A DNA stretch of 64,000 bases from Isoetes taiwanensis (GCA_021234155.1 JAJEKV010000225.1:622001-686000), one strand, 5' to 3'. Counted from the stretch's first letter, positions 1-11,728 are shown. Numbers and translations: made by a program. The notes: generated by a model not told the origin, from the letters alone.

Positions 1-690
1 GCAATAGGGACGGGGAAAAGGGGAAGAGGGTAAGGAAAGGCGGAAGAAAAGGCAAGTAAAAAAAAGTGGAAAAAAGGGAATGGAAAAATACATGGGAAAA
101 AGGGAAAAGGAAAGGGAAAGGAAAAGGGAAAGGGAAAGGGAAAAGGGAAAGGGAAAGGGAAAGGGAAAGGGAAAGGGGAAGGAAAGAGGAAAAGAGCACG
201 GGAAAAATAGAAAGGGTGGGGAAATGATGAAAAAAGAAGGAAAAGTAAAAGGAAAAATGGAGGCGAAGGGGGGGGGAAGGAAAAGAAAAAAAAGCATGAA
301 AAAAAAAAAAAAGAAGAAAATGGGAAAAAAGAGACATGAGATAAAGAAGAAGAGGGTGAGGAGAGGAAGAAAAACATTAAAAAAAAGGGTGGGGAAAAGG
401 GAATGCAAAAAGGGCATGAGAAAAGGGAAGGGAAAAGAGAAAAGCAAAAGGAATGGGAAAAGGAAAGGGAAAAAAGAGCATGAGAAAAATGGGAAGGGTG
501 GAGAAAGGTGAAAAGGGAAGGAAAAACGCCGTCAAAAAAAGGGAAAGGGAAAGGGAAAAATGAGAAGGAGAAAAGGAAGAAAAAGAGAGAGAAGGAGAAA
601 AGTAAATGTGCAGGGAAAATAAGAAAAGGGAAAAAAGAAAGTGTGTAAGAAAATGAGGAAAAAAGGATATGCAGGATAGAGCAAAGGGAA
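1..690. repeat. Polypurine (GGGAAA)-type low-complexity tract
   Basis: The plus strand is almost entirely G and A, with short GGGAAA and GGAAAA iterations and only scattered C or T. Open frames here encode only Lys/Glu/Gly/Arg runs and are composition artefacts. The tract is Helitron cargo, matched by a longer tract at 12200-13560. Confidence 0.9.
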
Positions 691-841
691 GGTTATCAAA
701 TGCACAAAAACCTCTTATAGCCTAGCAATGATGGACTTGGTTTCTATTATATTAGATGTATAAAAATGAGTCTGAGCTGAATAGGTTTCCATCCACAAAT
801 GTTCCCAATATTTGCCCAGCAACGCTGGGCACCATTACTAG
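1..841 (+). mobile_element. Helitron H1, 3' portion (cut by window edge)
   Basis: The right end is a textbook Helitron 3' terminus: a perfect 7 bp hairpin (GCCCAGC, loop AAC, GCTGGGC) at 814-830, then ACCATTA, then CTAG at 838-841, followed by T at 842. The same hairpin and tail recur at four other places in this window. The interior up to about 690 is a purine-only strand tract like the cargo of the Helitron at 12076-13686. The 5' end lies outside the window. No Rep/helicase gene is visible, so it is presumably non-autonomous. Confidence 0.8.
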
Positions 842-1080
842 TGCATTAGAATGTTATGCTAATATTGCTCTATTAAGATGTTCCTGGGCATGGTTTCTAG
901 TTGTGGACATCTTGCAATTGACTTCACATTTTCAAGTAGTGTCACCCAAAAGATTTATGCTAATAGGCATGAAGGAATGTTAGTTTGTGGGGAATGCACA
1001 GCTTTAATTCCCAAAAACTAAATAAATGTGTAAAGTGGTGCCTCACAATATCTAATGCCTCTTACTGATGATAAAAATCA
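842..1080. other. Flank between Helitron H1 and tandem array, no gene seen
   Basis: AT-rich sequence without a convincing coding frame or repeat. It is the 3' flank of the Helitron insertion. Confidence 0.4.
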
Positions 1081-2290
1081 GCCTATTCTATTCTTTCGAG
1101 ATGGCTCGCAACAAGCTAGACATCGTGCGACTGGACGTGCAAGGAAGGCACAAAACGAAGGTTCGACTGTGCAGTTGCATCCAGAAGGCCAGAGTTACCC
1201 CATGACACATGTTTGAGGGGCAAACAATTGATCAAACATTCGGATACATGCTATGTCTAGACTAGCACGCTAGCCAAGGAGTGCATTGGGTGGAAGGTCG
1301 AATAGTTTCCCATATTAAGCCGGTCATAATAATTGGTCCTTAAAGTAAAAGGAATGCTCTGGACTCATGCATGAAGTCAAAATTGCATTTCGAGCTCACT
1401 AGAGAGGCTTAACTATGGGAAGACGCCATTTCCCCCTCGTGGCCTTACGTCAGAGGGGAAATTTGGGGGTTAGCACATCCGTGCAGTGGATGTCCATCTT
1501 TTCTTTTTAGAGACATTTCATAGGATATAAGCTACCATTTGAACAATGGGATTAGGAGATGACGCGATTTTGATGCCCTGACACCTAAACCCTACTAAAT
1601 CATTAGGGTTTAGGTTTTGGCAGCCTTCCCTGCCTCAGAAGTGGTCAAGAGCTTGCGTGTAGGGTTTTCTCGAGGGTCGAAGAGAGAACCCAAGAGAGAG
1701 AACAAAAAAATCCTCCTTGGGCACTAGTTTCAAACTTGCCCCCTCGCGATTGATCAAAAGTTCAGATACATGCTATGTCTAGACTAGCATGCTAGCCAAT
1801 GAGTGCATTGGATGGAAGGTCGAATAATTTCCCATATCAAGCCGAGTTTGGTTATAGATGGTCATAATTATTGGTTCCTAAAGTAAAATGGATGCTATGG
1901 ACTCATGCGTGAAGTCAAAATTGCATTTCAAGCTTGCTAGAGAGGTTTAACTGTGGCAACACGCCATTTTCCCATCGTGCCCTTACGTTAGAAAGGGGAA
2001 AATTTGGGGGTTAGCACATCCGTGCAGTGGATGTCCATTTTTGCTTTTTGAAGACATTTCATGGGACATGAGCTACCATTTGAATGGTGGGATTAGGAGA
2101 TGCTGCGGTTTTGGTGCCCTGACATCTAAACCCTACTAAATTTGTAGGGTTTAGGTTTTGACAGGCTTTCCTGCCTCAGAAGCGGTCAAAAGCTTGCGTT
2201 CAGGGTTTTATCAAAGGTCCGAAGAGAGTGCCCAAGAGAGAGAACAAGAAAACCCTCTTTGGGCACCGATTTCAAACTTGCCCTTTCGCG

Positions 2291-2455
2291 ATGGCTCGCA
2301 ACAACCTAGACATCGTGCGACTGGACATGCAAGGAAGGCACAGAACGATGGTTCGACTGTGCAATTGCATCCAGAAGGCCAGAGTTACCCCAAAATACAT
2401 GTTTGAGGGGCAGACAATTGATCAAACATTCGGATACATGCTATGTCTATACTAG
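2291..2455 (+). CDS. Short repeat-unit ORF, 54 aa, unknown
   Basis: Starts MARNNLDIVRLDMQGRH and ends FGYMLCLY. The same frame is kept in the unit at 3573 and, with mutations, in those at 1101 and 2914. The unit at 1101 has a stop soon after the shared RVTP motif. I recognise no domain. It may be a first exon or a chance frame carried by the repeat. Conservation of the start and of the MVRLC-CIQK block across units is the only argument that it was once coding. Confidence 0.3.
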   Translation: MARNNLDIVRLDMQGRHRTMVRLCNCIQKARVTPKYMFEGQTIDQTFGYMLCLY

Positions 2456-3410
2456 CACGCTAACCAAGGAGTGCCTATAGATGGTCATAATAATTGGTCC
2501 CTAAAGTAAAAGGGATGCTCTGGACTCATGTGCGAAGTCAAAATTGCATTTCGAGCTCGCTAGAGAGGCTTAACTGTGGGAACACACCATTTCCCCTTCG
2601 TGCCCCTACGTCAGAAAGGGGAAAATTTGGTGGTTAGCACATTCGTGCAGTGGATGTCCATTTTTTCTTTCTAGAGAAGTTTCATAGGATATGAGCTACC
2701 ATTTGAATGGTGGGATTAGGAGATGATGTGGTTTTGATGCTCTGACACATAAACCCTACTAAATCTATAGAGTTTATGTTTTGGCAACCTTCCCTGCCTC
2801 GGAAGTGGTCAAGAGCCTGCGTGCAGTGTTTTCTCGAGGGTCCGAAGAGAGAGCCCAAGAGAGAGAACAAAAAAACCCTCCTTGGGCACTAGTTTCAAAC
2901 TTGCCCCCTCGCGATGGCTCGTAACAAGCTAGACATCGTGTGTCTGGGCATGCAAGAGAAGCACGCAACGGTAGTTCGACCGTTCAATTGCATGCAGAAG
3001 ACCAGAATTACCTTAGAACACATGTTTGAGGGGCAGACGATTGATCAAACATTCGGATACATGCTATGTCTAGACTAGCACGCTATAGCCAAGGAGTGTG
3101 GAAGGTCGAATAGTTTCCCATATCAAGCCTAGTTTGGTTATAGATGGTTATAAGAATTGGTCCCTAAAATAAAATGGATCTCTGGACTTATGCATGAAGT
3201 CAAAATTGCATTTCAAGCTCGCTAGAGAGGCTTAACTATGGGAACATACCATTTCCCCGTTGTGCCCTTACGTCTGAAAGGGGAAAATTTGTGGGTTAGC
3301 ACATCCGTGCAATGGATGTCCATTTTTTTCTTTTTGGAGACGTTTGATGGGACATGAGCTACCACTTGGACGGTGGGATTAGGAGATGGTGCGATTTTGG
3401 TGCCCTGACA

Positions 3411-3437
3411 CCTAAACCCTACTTAATAGGGTTTAGG
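3411..3437. promoter_or_regulatory. Telo-box inverted repeat (perfect 11 bp arms)
   Basis: CCTAAACCCTA at 3411-3421 and TAGGGTTTAGG at 3427-3437 with a 5 base loop. Each arm holds the plant telo-box AAACCCTA. A perfect 11 bp version with a longer loop is in the unit near 1590; those near 2130 and 2750 are degraded. In plants telo-boxes are bound by TRB/Myb-type factors and sit near start sites of translation-related genes; that role here is inference. Confidence 0.6.
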
Positions 3438-3572
3438 TTTTGGCAAGCTTTCCTGCCTCGGAAGTGGTCAAGAGCTTGCGCGCAAGGTTTTATCGAAGGT
3501 CCGAAGAGAGAGCCCAGGAGAGAGAACAAAAAAACCCTCATTGGACACCGATTTCGAACTTGCTCCGTCGCG

Positions 3573-3719
3573 ATGGCTCGTAGTAAGCTAGACATCATCC
3601 GATCGGACATGAAAGGAAGGCACGGAACGATGGTTCGACTATGCAGTTGCATCCAGAAGGATGGAGTTACCCCTAGACACATGCGTCGGATTGCCAGGTA
3701 CATGCTATATCTAGACTAG
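3573..3719 (+). CDS. Short repeat-unit ORF, 48 aa, unknown
   Basis: Counterpart of the 2291 ORF in the last array unit. It starts MARSKLDIIRSDMKGRHG and keeps the MVRLCSCIQK block, but has lost the MFEGQTIDQ segment by a small deletion and rejoins the frame at YMLYLD. No known domain; function unknown. Confidence 0.28.
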   Translation: MARSKLDIIRSDMKGRHGTMVRLCSCIQKDGVTPRHMRRIARYMLYLD

Positions 3720-3760
3720 CACACTAGCTAAGGAGTGCATTGGGTGGAAGGTCGAATAGT

Positions 3761-5490
3761 TTTTGATATCAAGTCCGAGTTTGGTTTGATTGTGCAATTG
3801 CGTCCAACTCTCAAATTCATATGTATACAACACAAGTTTTGGAATTGCAAGTTTGTGCAAGGGAATAGTTGGCTCATTGTTTACATTAGCCTGAGCAACT
3901 CGATATTGCGAGAAGGGTTAGGCAATTACATATTGTGTGGCGCCATTTTACATGCTTGTCGATGTTTGTGGGGATTAAAGTAAGTTTATGAATTCCATAA
4001 GACACAAAGTAAATAGTGGTTCTCCCTAATAGATCAATGGTAAACACAACCTAGATATTTCCAAACACAAGAAACTAGCCATCCATTTTTAGCATTATAC
4101 TTTTTGTGAATTTGAACTGTAAATCCATTGTTTGTGTCATGCAAACAAATAATACGAGTTTTCATTCAGAAAAGAATCATTGAAACTATCATTAGAGTAG
4201 GAATTATTATGTGCAAGCAACTTTTAAATCCCTCCCCAAACCCATTCTACCCTTTGCTCCAAGCCTCTACTGCTAGTTGTCCCCAAGTTTTCACCACACC
4301 ATGGCTAAACACTCAAATTGGCCACTCAATTAGTCATGATCGAGGGGCACCTGCAGATGATCTAACCGAATTTGTGAAACTGAATATAAAAATATGGTAA
4401 GGGATCTAGTTGAATTTAAATAATTAATTGTACAAATATGGTAGGGGATTTAGAGGAATTTATAGAAAAAAGTGTATGTATGGTAGAGGGTGTATCTAGA
4501 GTTTCAAAAAAAATCCTATAAGGGTTTTTTTTTCTAGTTTTTTTTTTACTATATAAGGGTCGTTTTCTTTAACTCCGTGCATGCACATGCCATTTGGGCT
4601 TTACATTAGCTACATCCTCTAGGTACAAACTGCAGGGTGCAAAAATGGGAATTAGTTATTAAATAGCATGGTTCAAAAGCAATAATTGAGGTTTTAGAGT
4701 AGTTATACTACATTTTGAAGCAGTATGAGAAAGGACACAAGGTTTTTGAACTTGTGAACTCTCTAGAAGGCCTTGTACCTAAAGCCGGTCCACTAAATTT
4801 TGCTTCCTGGTGGCAGGTAATGTGCTTTATTTTTTGCCCCAACTATTCTTTTCTATTCTAAAGTATTGGACTAGGCTTGCAAATTTTGTTGACAATGTAT
4901 GGCTGTTATATGTCAAAAAATATGGACTTTTGAATGATCAAAGAAAAAAAGATATTGTTTTTATTCATGGTTCTTGAACATAGTAAACTTCTTTAAATTT
5001 TGCCATTATTCATCTAGGGACTATAACAAACCATTACTATTTTTTATAAGCTGGCAATAGTTTTTATAAACCACAATGGTACACAAGTCTTGTAATAAAA
5101 ACATCTCATTAACTATGACCAGTTTTAGCAAACCACTGTAACATTAGAACTAGCATTATTAACCATGTTCTAAGCCACTGTAAGTTTTGACAGGCCACTA
5201 TAGGATGTGGTTTTCTTCTATCAAATAAATTGCCGTATAAAAAACTACATCTATCATGGTTTCTAGATGGTTTGTTAATGCTTTTATATGGTAGTTCATT
5301 TTTGGGGGCCTTCTCTCCTTCAATTTCCTTATGCAATCAGGTTTCAGATACTCGAACTGTCGAAGGCGAATTTTGGTATCAGGATTCTGATATACAAACT
5401 GTTGATAAAGCTCAGACTGCAATAACAAAAGCATTAAAGACCATGTTAGCAAAATGATGTTGGCAACCAGATGCCAAAAGAGTATTGAAC
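3761..5490. other. AT-rich stretch, no gene supported
   Basis: A few frames of 80-90 codons occur but show no domain, repeated pattern or splice logic. Homopolymer A and T runs are common. I see no terminal repeats that delimit an element. Confidence 0.4.
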
Positions 5491-5509
5491 TATACTATTG
5501 TACAATTAA

Positions 5510-5725
5510 TGTATGTTCTATGTACATAAAATGTCCATCCAACAGTTCCAGCGATCATTCTTTGTACATCTAATGTACATCTAATGTACATCAATTACAT
5601 CTAATGTACGATAGCAGTTCTTCGATGCATTCATTGTACATCCAATGTACATCTAATGTACATCTAATTAATGTTCAATATTAGTACATCACATTAATGT
5701 TACAATATTAGTACAACTAATGTAC
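5510..5725. repeat. Cluster of ATGTACAT motifs
   Basis: Many closely spaced copies of (A/T)TGTACATCTA, centred on the palindrome TGTACA. Similar clusters occur at 6890-6960, 55765-55835 and 62320-62710. They lie beside transposase-like genes, as subterminal repeats of DNA transposons do. Confidence 0.7.
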
Positions 5726-6042
5726 ATATGTATGATTTGTTTGGCTTCATTACGAAAAGTACACTAAAATGTAAAATGATGTAATTTTGATATTCAAGTA
5801 CATGTAAATGCATTTTGCATGGACATGTAAGTGTTAATGGATGTACATCTAAAAAGTACCTAATAGCACATCTTTGCAAGATTTCTGCTACTATGTAAAC
5901 AATGTAAACAATGTAAAATGCAATACATTTCATGAAAACCATGTGTATTCATTAACAAGTCACTCGGAACAGAACTAGAATGTACAGAAGAAAGTCATGA
6001 AAGAATTTTGGAAGAAAACATAATCTCCAAAACTGAATTGAT

Positions 6043-6709
6043 TCAATTACAAGAGCAAACCTGTGAGATATCAAGGTATTGTATTGCTTGTGTTCTCCTC
6101 TTCATGACATCTCTAACCTTTGGTGAAACTTTGGTATTGTCAAGCCAAAATTCATTTAACACGATATTTGATTGAATCATCGATTCTATTTGATCTTGGC
6201 ATCCTTCCTGCCAAAGCCCATACATTTGCTCCACTTAATGACATTATCTTTCTTCTTGCTGCAGCTTTGGATAAATTTCTTGGCTGTATCTTTAGCAATT
6301 TTGAAGAAACATTCTTGTTTATATCTCCTTTTTTTCCAACAATCATTGATAAAAGTGAATGTTTTGCAGCCATTTTATCTTTGCTATTAGCAGACTTTAC
6401 TTCTTGAAGTCTATCTTTCAAGTTTCTGATCATTGATTTCATAACAATAACTTCGGAAGGATTTCCAATTACGGGTTCGAAAAAAGAAAAAAGCCTGTCA
6501 TCTTGCAACAAACGAGCACAAAAAACTAATCTTTGATCCGGGACGATGGCGTTTGCCCGGCAACACCGACCTGTCAACATTTGCTTTATTTGTTTTGTGG
6601 CATAACACTGGCCAATGTCGGCATACTTGCGCTTAGAACTATCACTTCCATTGGAATTCTTACCCTCCATGAACAGATTGAAATTGATTTGTATTTCTTG
6701 TAGATTCAA
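6043..6709 (-). pseudogene. Transposase-like protein, N-terminal half, frameshifted
   Basis: Two overlapping minus-strand frames (6709-6152 and 6234-6043) make one protein if a single frameshift near 6150-6234 is allowed. The first frame holds a charged segment with GKKGDINKNVSSKLLK and ends near NVWALAGRMP; the second holds EFWLDNTKVSPKVRDVMKRR. The FW-x-x-N-T-K-V-S-P...KDV/RDV block resembles a motif I recall from large plant transposase-like proteins that also carry a 'DFAENY ... SDG-x-x-SQFK' region, and such a region is present at 54320-54800. ATGTACAT clusters lie on both sides (5510-5725, 6890-6960). Family name not certain; remnant only. Confidence 0.5.
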
Positions 6710-6889
6710 TTGGCATGTGTTTGCTTCTAGAATTCGTTCGGTGTTCGTCCTGTGAAAGGTGGGAATTTCGGAAAGGGAGGGATGGATCCATTCGAATTGG
6801 TTCGGTGGTTAACCAAGAATTTTGGGGGGAATGTCAGGGATGATCTTGCAATCATTGCATATCTGACACAAAACGACAAACCATAGTAT

Positions 6890-6960
6890 CTTGATGTACA
6901 TCTAAAATGTACCCCAAAAAAGCACAAATTCGTCCTTCAATTCAGTACGGTGTACGTACA
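6890..6960. repeat. Short ATGTACAT/GTACGTAC cluster
   Basis: Contains TGATGTACATCTAAAATGTACC and GTGTACGTACACC. With the 5510-5725 cluster it brackets the transposase remnant, suggesting subterminal repeats at the two ends of one element of about 1.5 kb. Confidence 0.5.
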
Positions 6961-7700
6961 CCCTTTCATGCTTTTACCCTAAAATGGCCAGCAGACTTGG
7001 AGCATCTCTACTTAGTGCTATTGATGAATGTGATGCAGCTGGAAATAGAAGGTTCAAGAGGTGTTAGAAATTGAAAGATTGTGGGATATGGTTATAGGAG
7101 AAGGGCAATCAACTCTTAAACAGGAGATGTCCTAATAAAGGCAAAACCTATACTATTGCAGCTAAATGAGGCAGTTCAATTGGGGAGGCAGTTGGAGGAG
7201 AGGCATCTAGTATCTTTGAATGTACTAGTTACTGAAGTAAAGAAGTGTCTATGAGATCACGCTTGTTGGAGGCTAGACATGTGATAGTAGTAAGATAAGC
7301 TCTATCATTCTACTTCAGCTAAGGGGAATGACTCCAAAGCAAATGCGAGAGGTTGTGATGAAGAAAGGGCATAAGAAACTCAGACATGCTTATTCAATTT
7401 TTTATTTCTTAAACATCTCTAGTATATTGTCTTACTTAACATGTCCCGTGAACATAATAATGGGGAGAAATTTATCTGTACTGAAGGAATATTATCCCTT
7501 GCATAAATGATACAACGTATAGCATTTGTGTTGGAAGTATTGATTGTTTTGCACGTACGAAATCAACACCATATAGTATTCCAGTTGAAATCTTATAGTA
7601 TTTTGCAAATCTTGTTATACAGTATAGCAAATCTTGTACTTGCATACCCCACAAATGAGGAACTTTACGTATGGTGTAGATTAAGGAATAAGGGGCGAAT
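6961..7700. other. No gene supported
   Basis: Short frames only, no domain recognised and no terminal repeats seen. Confidence 0.35.
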
Positions 7701-7728
7701 ATGCCAATCCGACAGCTCTCGATGCCCG

Positions 7729-7890
7729 GAGTCACCCCCCGTGTGAATATGCACCCAAACCAAAGGGGGTTTAAGGGGGATTTTAATTTAATTGTGTTGG
7801 ATTCAATGGTTATATTAATTAATGTCAATGGTAGTTATGTGTTGGTTATTATACTAAAAAAAATTTTTGGCCCTTCGGGCCATAAAAGAC
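7729..7890 (+). mobile_element. MITE-like repeat, truncated copy
   Basis: The block from GAGTCACCCCCCGTGTGAAT through CCAAAGGGGG and ATGTCAATGGTAG to TTTTTGGCCC is found in reverse orientation at 49940-50190. This copy ends in GGCCCTTCGGGCC, a perfect palindrome, and appears truncated. No coding capacity. Confidence 0.6.
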
Positions 7891-7899
7891 ATCTAAAAC

Positions 7900-8180
7900 A
7901 TGTAGGAATATGTGTTATGTAATATGCAGCATTAAGAAAAAAAAGGGAATATAGTAAAATGAAACATGACTAACTATAATATCAAAGCATAATGTAATAT
8001 AATTATATATGCTATAAAAGCATTTTATTTAGAAATTTATTGAGTTATTGAAAATAGCCAAGGTATTATAATAGCTTTGGAGCACTTAAAGTGGATAGTG
8101 GTTTAAGATACGATACAAATCTTGGTTGCTTTGTCTATCAAATAGTCAAAGAGCGGTTAGCCTTTATTTGGCGCATCGTA
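7900..8180. other. AT-rich, no gene seen
   Basis: No supported frame, no repeats recognised. Confidence 0.35.
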
Positions 8181-8189
8181 ATTGCCTTT

Positions 8190-8654
8190 ATGATCTATGT
8201 TCAAGCGGATATGTGCATCAAGCATGAAGTTCTCAATTGATTCGATGCGTTACGGATTTGTTGCATAGACGATATGTCATTGATGTATCCAACTATCCAT
8301 AACGACATAACGTCAATAGGATCCTCGCCATGTGGAGGTGGTGGTTGTCTTGATGATGGAGGAACTAAGCGAACTTGAACTTCAGTGGTTTGTTGGGCTT
8401 TCTGGTACTACGATAATTTCGGGCTCCACATTATTGCTTATTTCAGGAATGATTACGGTGTGAAGTGGAGGCGATTCATTCGGGGCTTCTATAACCTGCA
8501 TGTTAACCAAACAATTTCATGAGGTTGAGCAAGTAAGAATGTAATGCAGGATGGTTTATCTCGTACGTGATGCCTTCTGCTTGTATAACTCCCATTCGTG
8601 ATGTTGAGGTTGAGCCTCGTCTATTTCGTGCCATTCGTCTCATTGTAATAGCTG
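8190..8654 (-). CDS. Possible two-exon remnant of an unknown protein
   Basis: Reading the minus strand from about 8654, a frame opens MRRMARNRRGSTSTSRMG and runs to LLNLMKLFG before a stop at about 8506. Just downstream, an ACATGCAG acceptor-like site precedes a second open frame rich in Pro/Ser with an acidic NNVEPEIIV segment. The pattern looks like coding sequence of a transposon accessory gene, but I recognise no domain. It may equally be chance. Confidence 0.25.
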
Positions 8655-9109
8655 CGACCATTAAAAAAACAACACAAGGTTAAAAGTTTTATATAGCATT
8701 ATAATAAGAATAACACAAGCTTGTAATTGTAATTGGATATTAACCTAAGCAATGGTCAGCATGCACAAAAGGTCAATGTAGAGGTCAGTGGCGGCAACTC
8801 TTACCTTTCCCTAGCCCTACTAACTTAGTTCTTAACTTTAACAATTGCTAATGGTTACCAATATTTCTTATCCTAATTATATTATTTCGTTTCAAACTAT
8901 TGGCTTTTTGTTATTTAACCCTAACGTTCATCTACAGAAACGGGCTTCAACTGCGGTTCCGGACCAGACTTCCAAGCCATCGATTTAGCATGAAGACCCA
9001 CCCAAGCTTCCGGATTTTGCTAGGAGGGAGGTTTTCTGGCCATTTCGGCCAGCTTATGGCACAAATCGGATGATTGCAGCTTCGGATTCACGCTGCCATG
9101 CAGGTTTAT

Positions 9110-9745
9110 GCGGGGTTTGGATTCAAGAAAATAATGCAAGGTCCCGGTTTTGGCTCTGCCATGCAGACTTTCGCTCTCCCGGATTGAATTGTGCAACAAG
9201 ATTGGGTCTGGCATGCAGAATCTGGGCTGCAGATCCGTACTAAGGCACAAATGGTAAGCAGAGGGGGAGTTGAGGATGTTTTAGCCAGATCTTTTTCCAT
9301 CTCCACTTTACCATTTTAGAAATCTCCCTGCACGTTTGAATCCTGTGAACCAAGAGCAAATAACACAAGACTTTCTGTAAAATGTTTAAAGAAGATGAAT
9401 ACAGTGCGAATGTTTTGGATTCAAGGAAAGGATTCGGCCTGGCATGCAGATTCTAATGCTAGGTGTATTGCTAGGTTTCGGATTTGGCCCTGCCATGCAG
9501 GTTTTCGGATTAAACAGTGCAACAGGTTTGGGTTTGGCATGCGGTTCGGGCTTGATTCGCACTAAAGGCGCAGATGCTAAGCGAGGGGAAGTTGCGGTTG
9601 TTACCTGATCTTTTTCCATCTCCACTTCACCATGCTAGAAATCTCCCTGCACGTTACAATCTTGTGAACCAAAACCAAATAACACAACACTTTCTGCGGA
9701 ATGTTTAAAAAAGATGAATGCAATATGTAGCATAAAAAGCAAAAA
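9110..9745. repeat. 319 bp tandem duplication
   Basis: Two diverged copies in direct repeat: the block CTTTTTCCATCTCCACTT occurs at 9291 and 9610, followed in both by AGAAATCTCCCTGCACGTT, then GTGAACC, AAATAACACAA and AAGATGAAT. Upstream both carry GCCATGCAG and GGCATGC motifs. Minus-strand frames across it repeat the same peptide pattern; I recognise no protein. Confidence 0.8.
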
Positions 9746-10140
9746 ACAGCAAAAACACAATAACACCGTATCATGCATTGTTCCAATCTCTGTCATGGAA
9801 GATTGTCTGTCATGAAAAAGCACAAACTTCCATACCACAACTGCTGGATGAGGATAGAAGACGGATCGGATAGGAGCGACGGCACGACGGATAAAACCAC
9901 CACAAGAGCTTCTGAGAGAACAGAGCTTTGCTGGGTTCATGCATATGAATAAGGAGCTCGGCATAAGAACCGTTAGATTGTTAAAGCTAATCCACATCAA
10001 CGCTCCAGAAAAGCTGCACTCTAGAAATACTATTTAGTATGGCCCAATGAATACAGCACCGAAATCATAGGAAAACCATGCCAAAAAGCGTACAAAAACA
10101 CAAAAAAAACCCCCTGTTATAATGCTACATATTTTGTTGT
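9746..10140. other. No gene supported
   Basis: Contains frames without recognisable domains, and a short A-rich stretch before the MITE at 10146. Confidence 0.3.
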
Positions 10141-10145
10141 GTTAA

Positions 10146-10396
10146 CACAAGGGGGGTTCACAATTTTGGGCATATAACCCATCTGCATGCACGGGAAGGG
10201 GGTTTTTTGGACCCATTTTCGTACATATACGGTCGGCAGGGGGTCATTTTTCTGGTATTTTTTGCACTATCCTAGGTAATTTTTATTCGAAAGGGGTCAA
10301 AATTTGCTTTTAAAGATCCGTATACAGGGGGGTTTTTTGCCACCCCATGCACGCAGATGGCATACCCCCCTTATACATGAGTGAATCCCCCTTGTG
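10146..10396. mobile_element. TTAA-flanked MITE (piggyBac-like target)
   Basis: Ends are CACAAGGGGGGTTCAC and GAATCCCCCTTGTG, imperfect inverted repeats that extend inward (ATCTGCATGCACGGGAAGGGGG pairs with the region CCCCATGCACGCAGAT). Both ends abut TTAA (10142-10145 and 10397-10400). TTAA duplication is the signature of the piggyBac superfamily. It is 251 bp with no coding capacity. Confidence 0.6.
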
Positions 10397-10400
10397 TTAA

Positions 10401-11030
10401 CAATTGCAGGCGGCTTGCATTTAGTGCTTTTCATGTGTATCCCACAATTTTGCTTGTGCAATTTGTGTCGGGTTTGTTTGATAAATTTAGGGGAGATAAT
10501 CCGACATATGCTAACAATACCAACCAAATAGCCAATAGCATTGTCATTGTGAGGTAAAATTCAAGAATGTGAGGTCAAATGCAAGAATGCTGCGCAAAAA
10601 CTAATAACAACACCAACGCCTAAATTTGTCTTAACCTACTTTTACGTATCTTAAATCATAGTGCAACACTTTGTTCATTGTGCCTGTTCTATATCTCAAG
10701 TATATCTGTAAATCAAAGAGTTATTCGTTACACAATATCATGTATATGTAAATTACCTGAAGTATAATTTTCTCCTTCCTCGGTTCTATAAATTGACCTG
10801 CACAGCTTTGTTAACAAAAGTCCTGGCCTAAGAAAAAGACACCCGTGTTCACACAAAAAAGAGCCGACAAAAACAACGAAATAGAAACCATGAAAACACA
10901 CTTCCGCGCCATCGGAGGGCAACCCCTCGTGCACAGCACCTTGTTTTCTTTTTCCTCATATTTCAAACTTTGGCACCCAATATTGAACTCCAATCCAATA
11001 ATTCTCTAGTCCAGGTTTATCATCATCCTT
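10401..11030. other. No gene supported
   Basis: AT-rich sequence with scattered short frames; nothing recognised before the Copia fragment starts. Confidence 0.3.
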
Positions 11031-11099
11031 GATAGGTGCACATATAACCTCATCTAACCAAACTGGCTATATATCCAGATTTTCAGGTTTAATAAGAAC

Positions 11100-11720
11100 A
11101 AAATACCCTTTGTCCCAAGTCTTCACCAAATCTCAAGTGTTTAAAAGTATGGTGGAGACTCAGACTGACAAAGTGATTAAGAGATTACGTACTGATAATG
11201 TTGGGGAATTTATCTCTACTCAATTCAAGTGTTTTTATGAAGAGCATGGTATAGCTTGTGAGCTTCCCCTCATCAAAATGGTATTGCTGAGTGTCAGAAT
11301 CATATGATAATCAATGATGTTCGATGTATGCTAATTCATGCTGGTTTGGATAAGTCATTTTGGGTAGAAGCTATGGCTACTGCTGTTTATGTGTAGAATC
11401 GAACAGTAACTTCTTCTCTGAAAGGTGTAACTCCTTTGCAATTATGGACAGGAGTCAAACCAAATGTTCAAAATTTGTGAGTTTTTGGTTGTCCAGCCTA
11501 TGTTCATATTCCAAAAGAGAACAGAAAGAAGCTTGATCCAGTCGGCCTCAAAGCCATATTTATTGGCTATGCTGTGAAGGCACAGGGATACCGATTTTAT
11601 GATATTGCTACGTGAAGAATCATTATTAGTCGTGATGCAGTGTTTGATGAGTGTACTATGGCTGACATGGCCACTCCTCGTCATGACTGTAATATTTTGA
11701 GATACTTGATAGCGACCTAA
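11100..11720 (+). pseudogene. Copia copy A: integrase core to domain after integrase
   Basis: Reads as Ty1/Copia integrase: SQVFKSMVETQTDKVIKRL then LRTDNVGEF (second Asp of the DDE core), then a decayed stretch, then KGVTPLQLWTG and FGCPAYVHIPKENRKKLDP with FIGYAVKAQGYRFYD, which is the conserved Copia region after integrase. In-frame stops and a shifted segment near 11270 break it. It is a paralogue of copy B (31950-32667). The first catalytic Asp region is missing. Confidence 0.8.
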
Positions 11721-11728
11721 TTCCTAAT

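Larger units (their letters stand above)
1081..3760 (+). repeat. Tandem array of ~600-660 bp units
   Basis: Four recognisable units plus one internally deleted unit. The shared landmark ATGGCTCG lies at 1101, 2291, 2914 and 3573; the deleted unit lacks it near 1749. Each unit has, in order: a CACTA-free 'TTAGCACATCCGTGCAGTGG' block with a short ACATCC/GGATGT inverted repeat, a telo-box inverted repeat (CCTAAACCCTA...TAGGGTTTAGG), a purine-rich AGAGAGAACAA segment, and a short ORF starting at ATGGCTCG. Units differ by many substitutions and small indels, so the array is not recent. The repeat family is not recognised; it could be a satellite derived from the 5' end of a gene or element. Confidence 0.85.

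Noticed and set aside
80-511. Lys/Gly/Glu/Arg-rich plus-strand frame
   Set aside because: Same composition artefact in the first polypurine tract.
3411-3437. Telomere-like CCCTAAA as an interstitial telomere
   Set aside because: Only one and a half heptamers per arm and arranged as an inverted repeat; a telo-box hairpin fits better.
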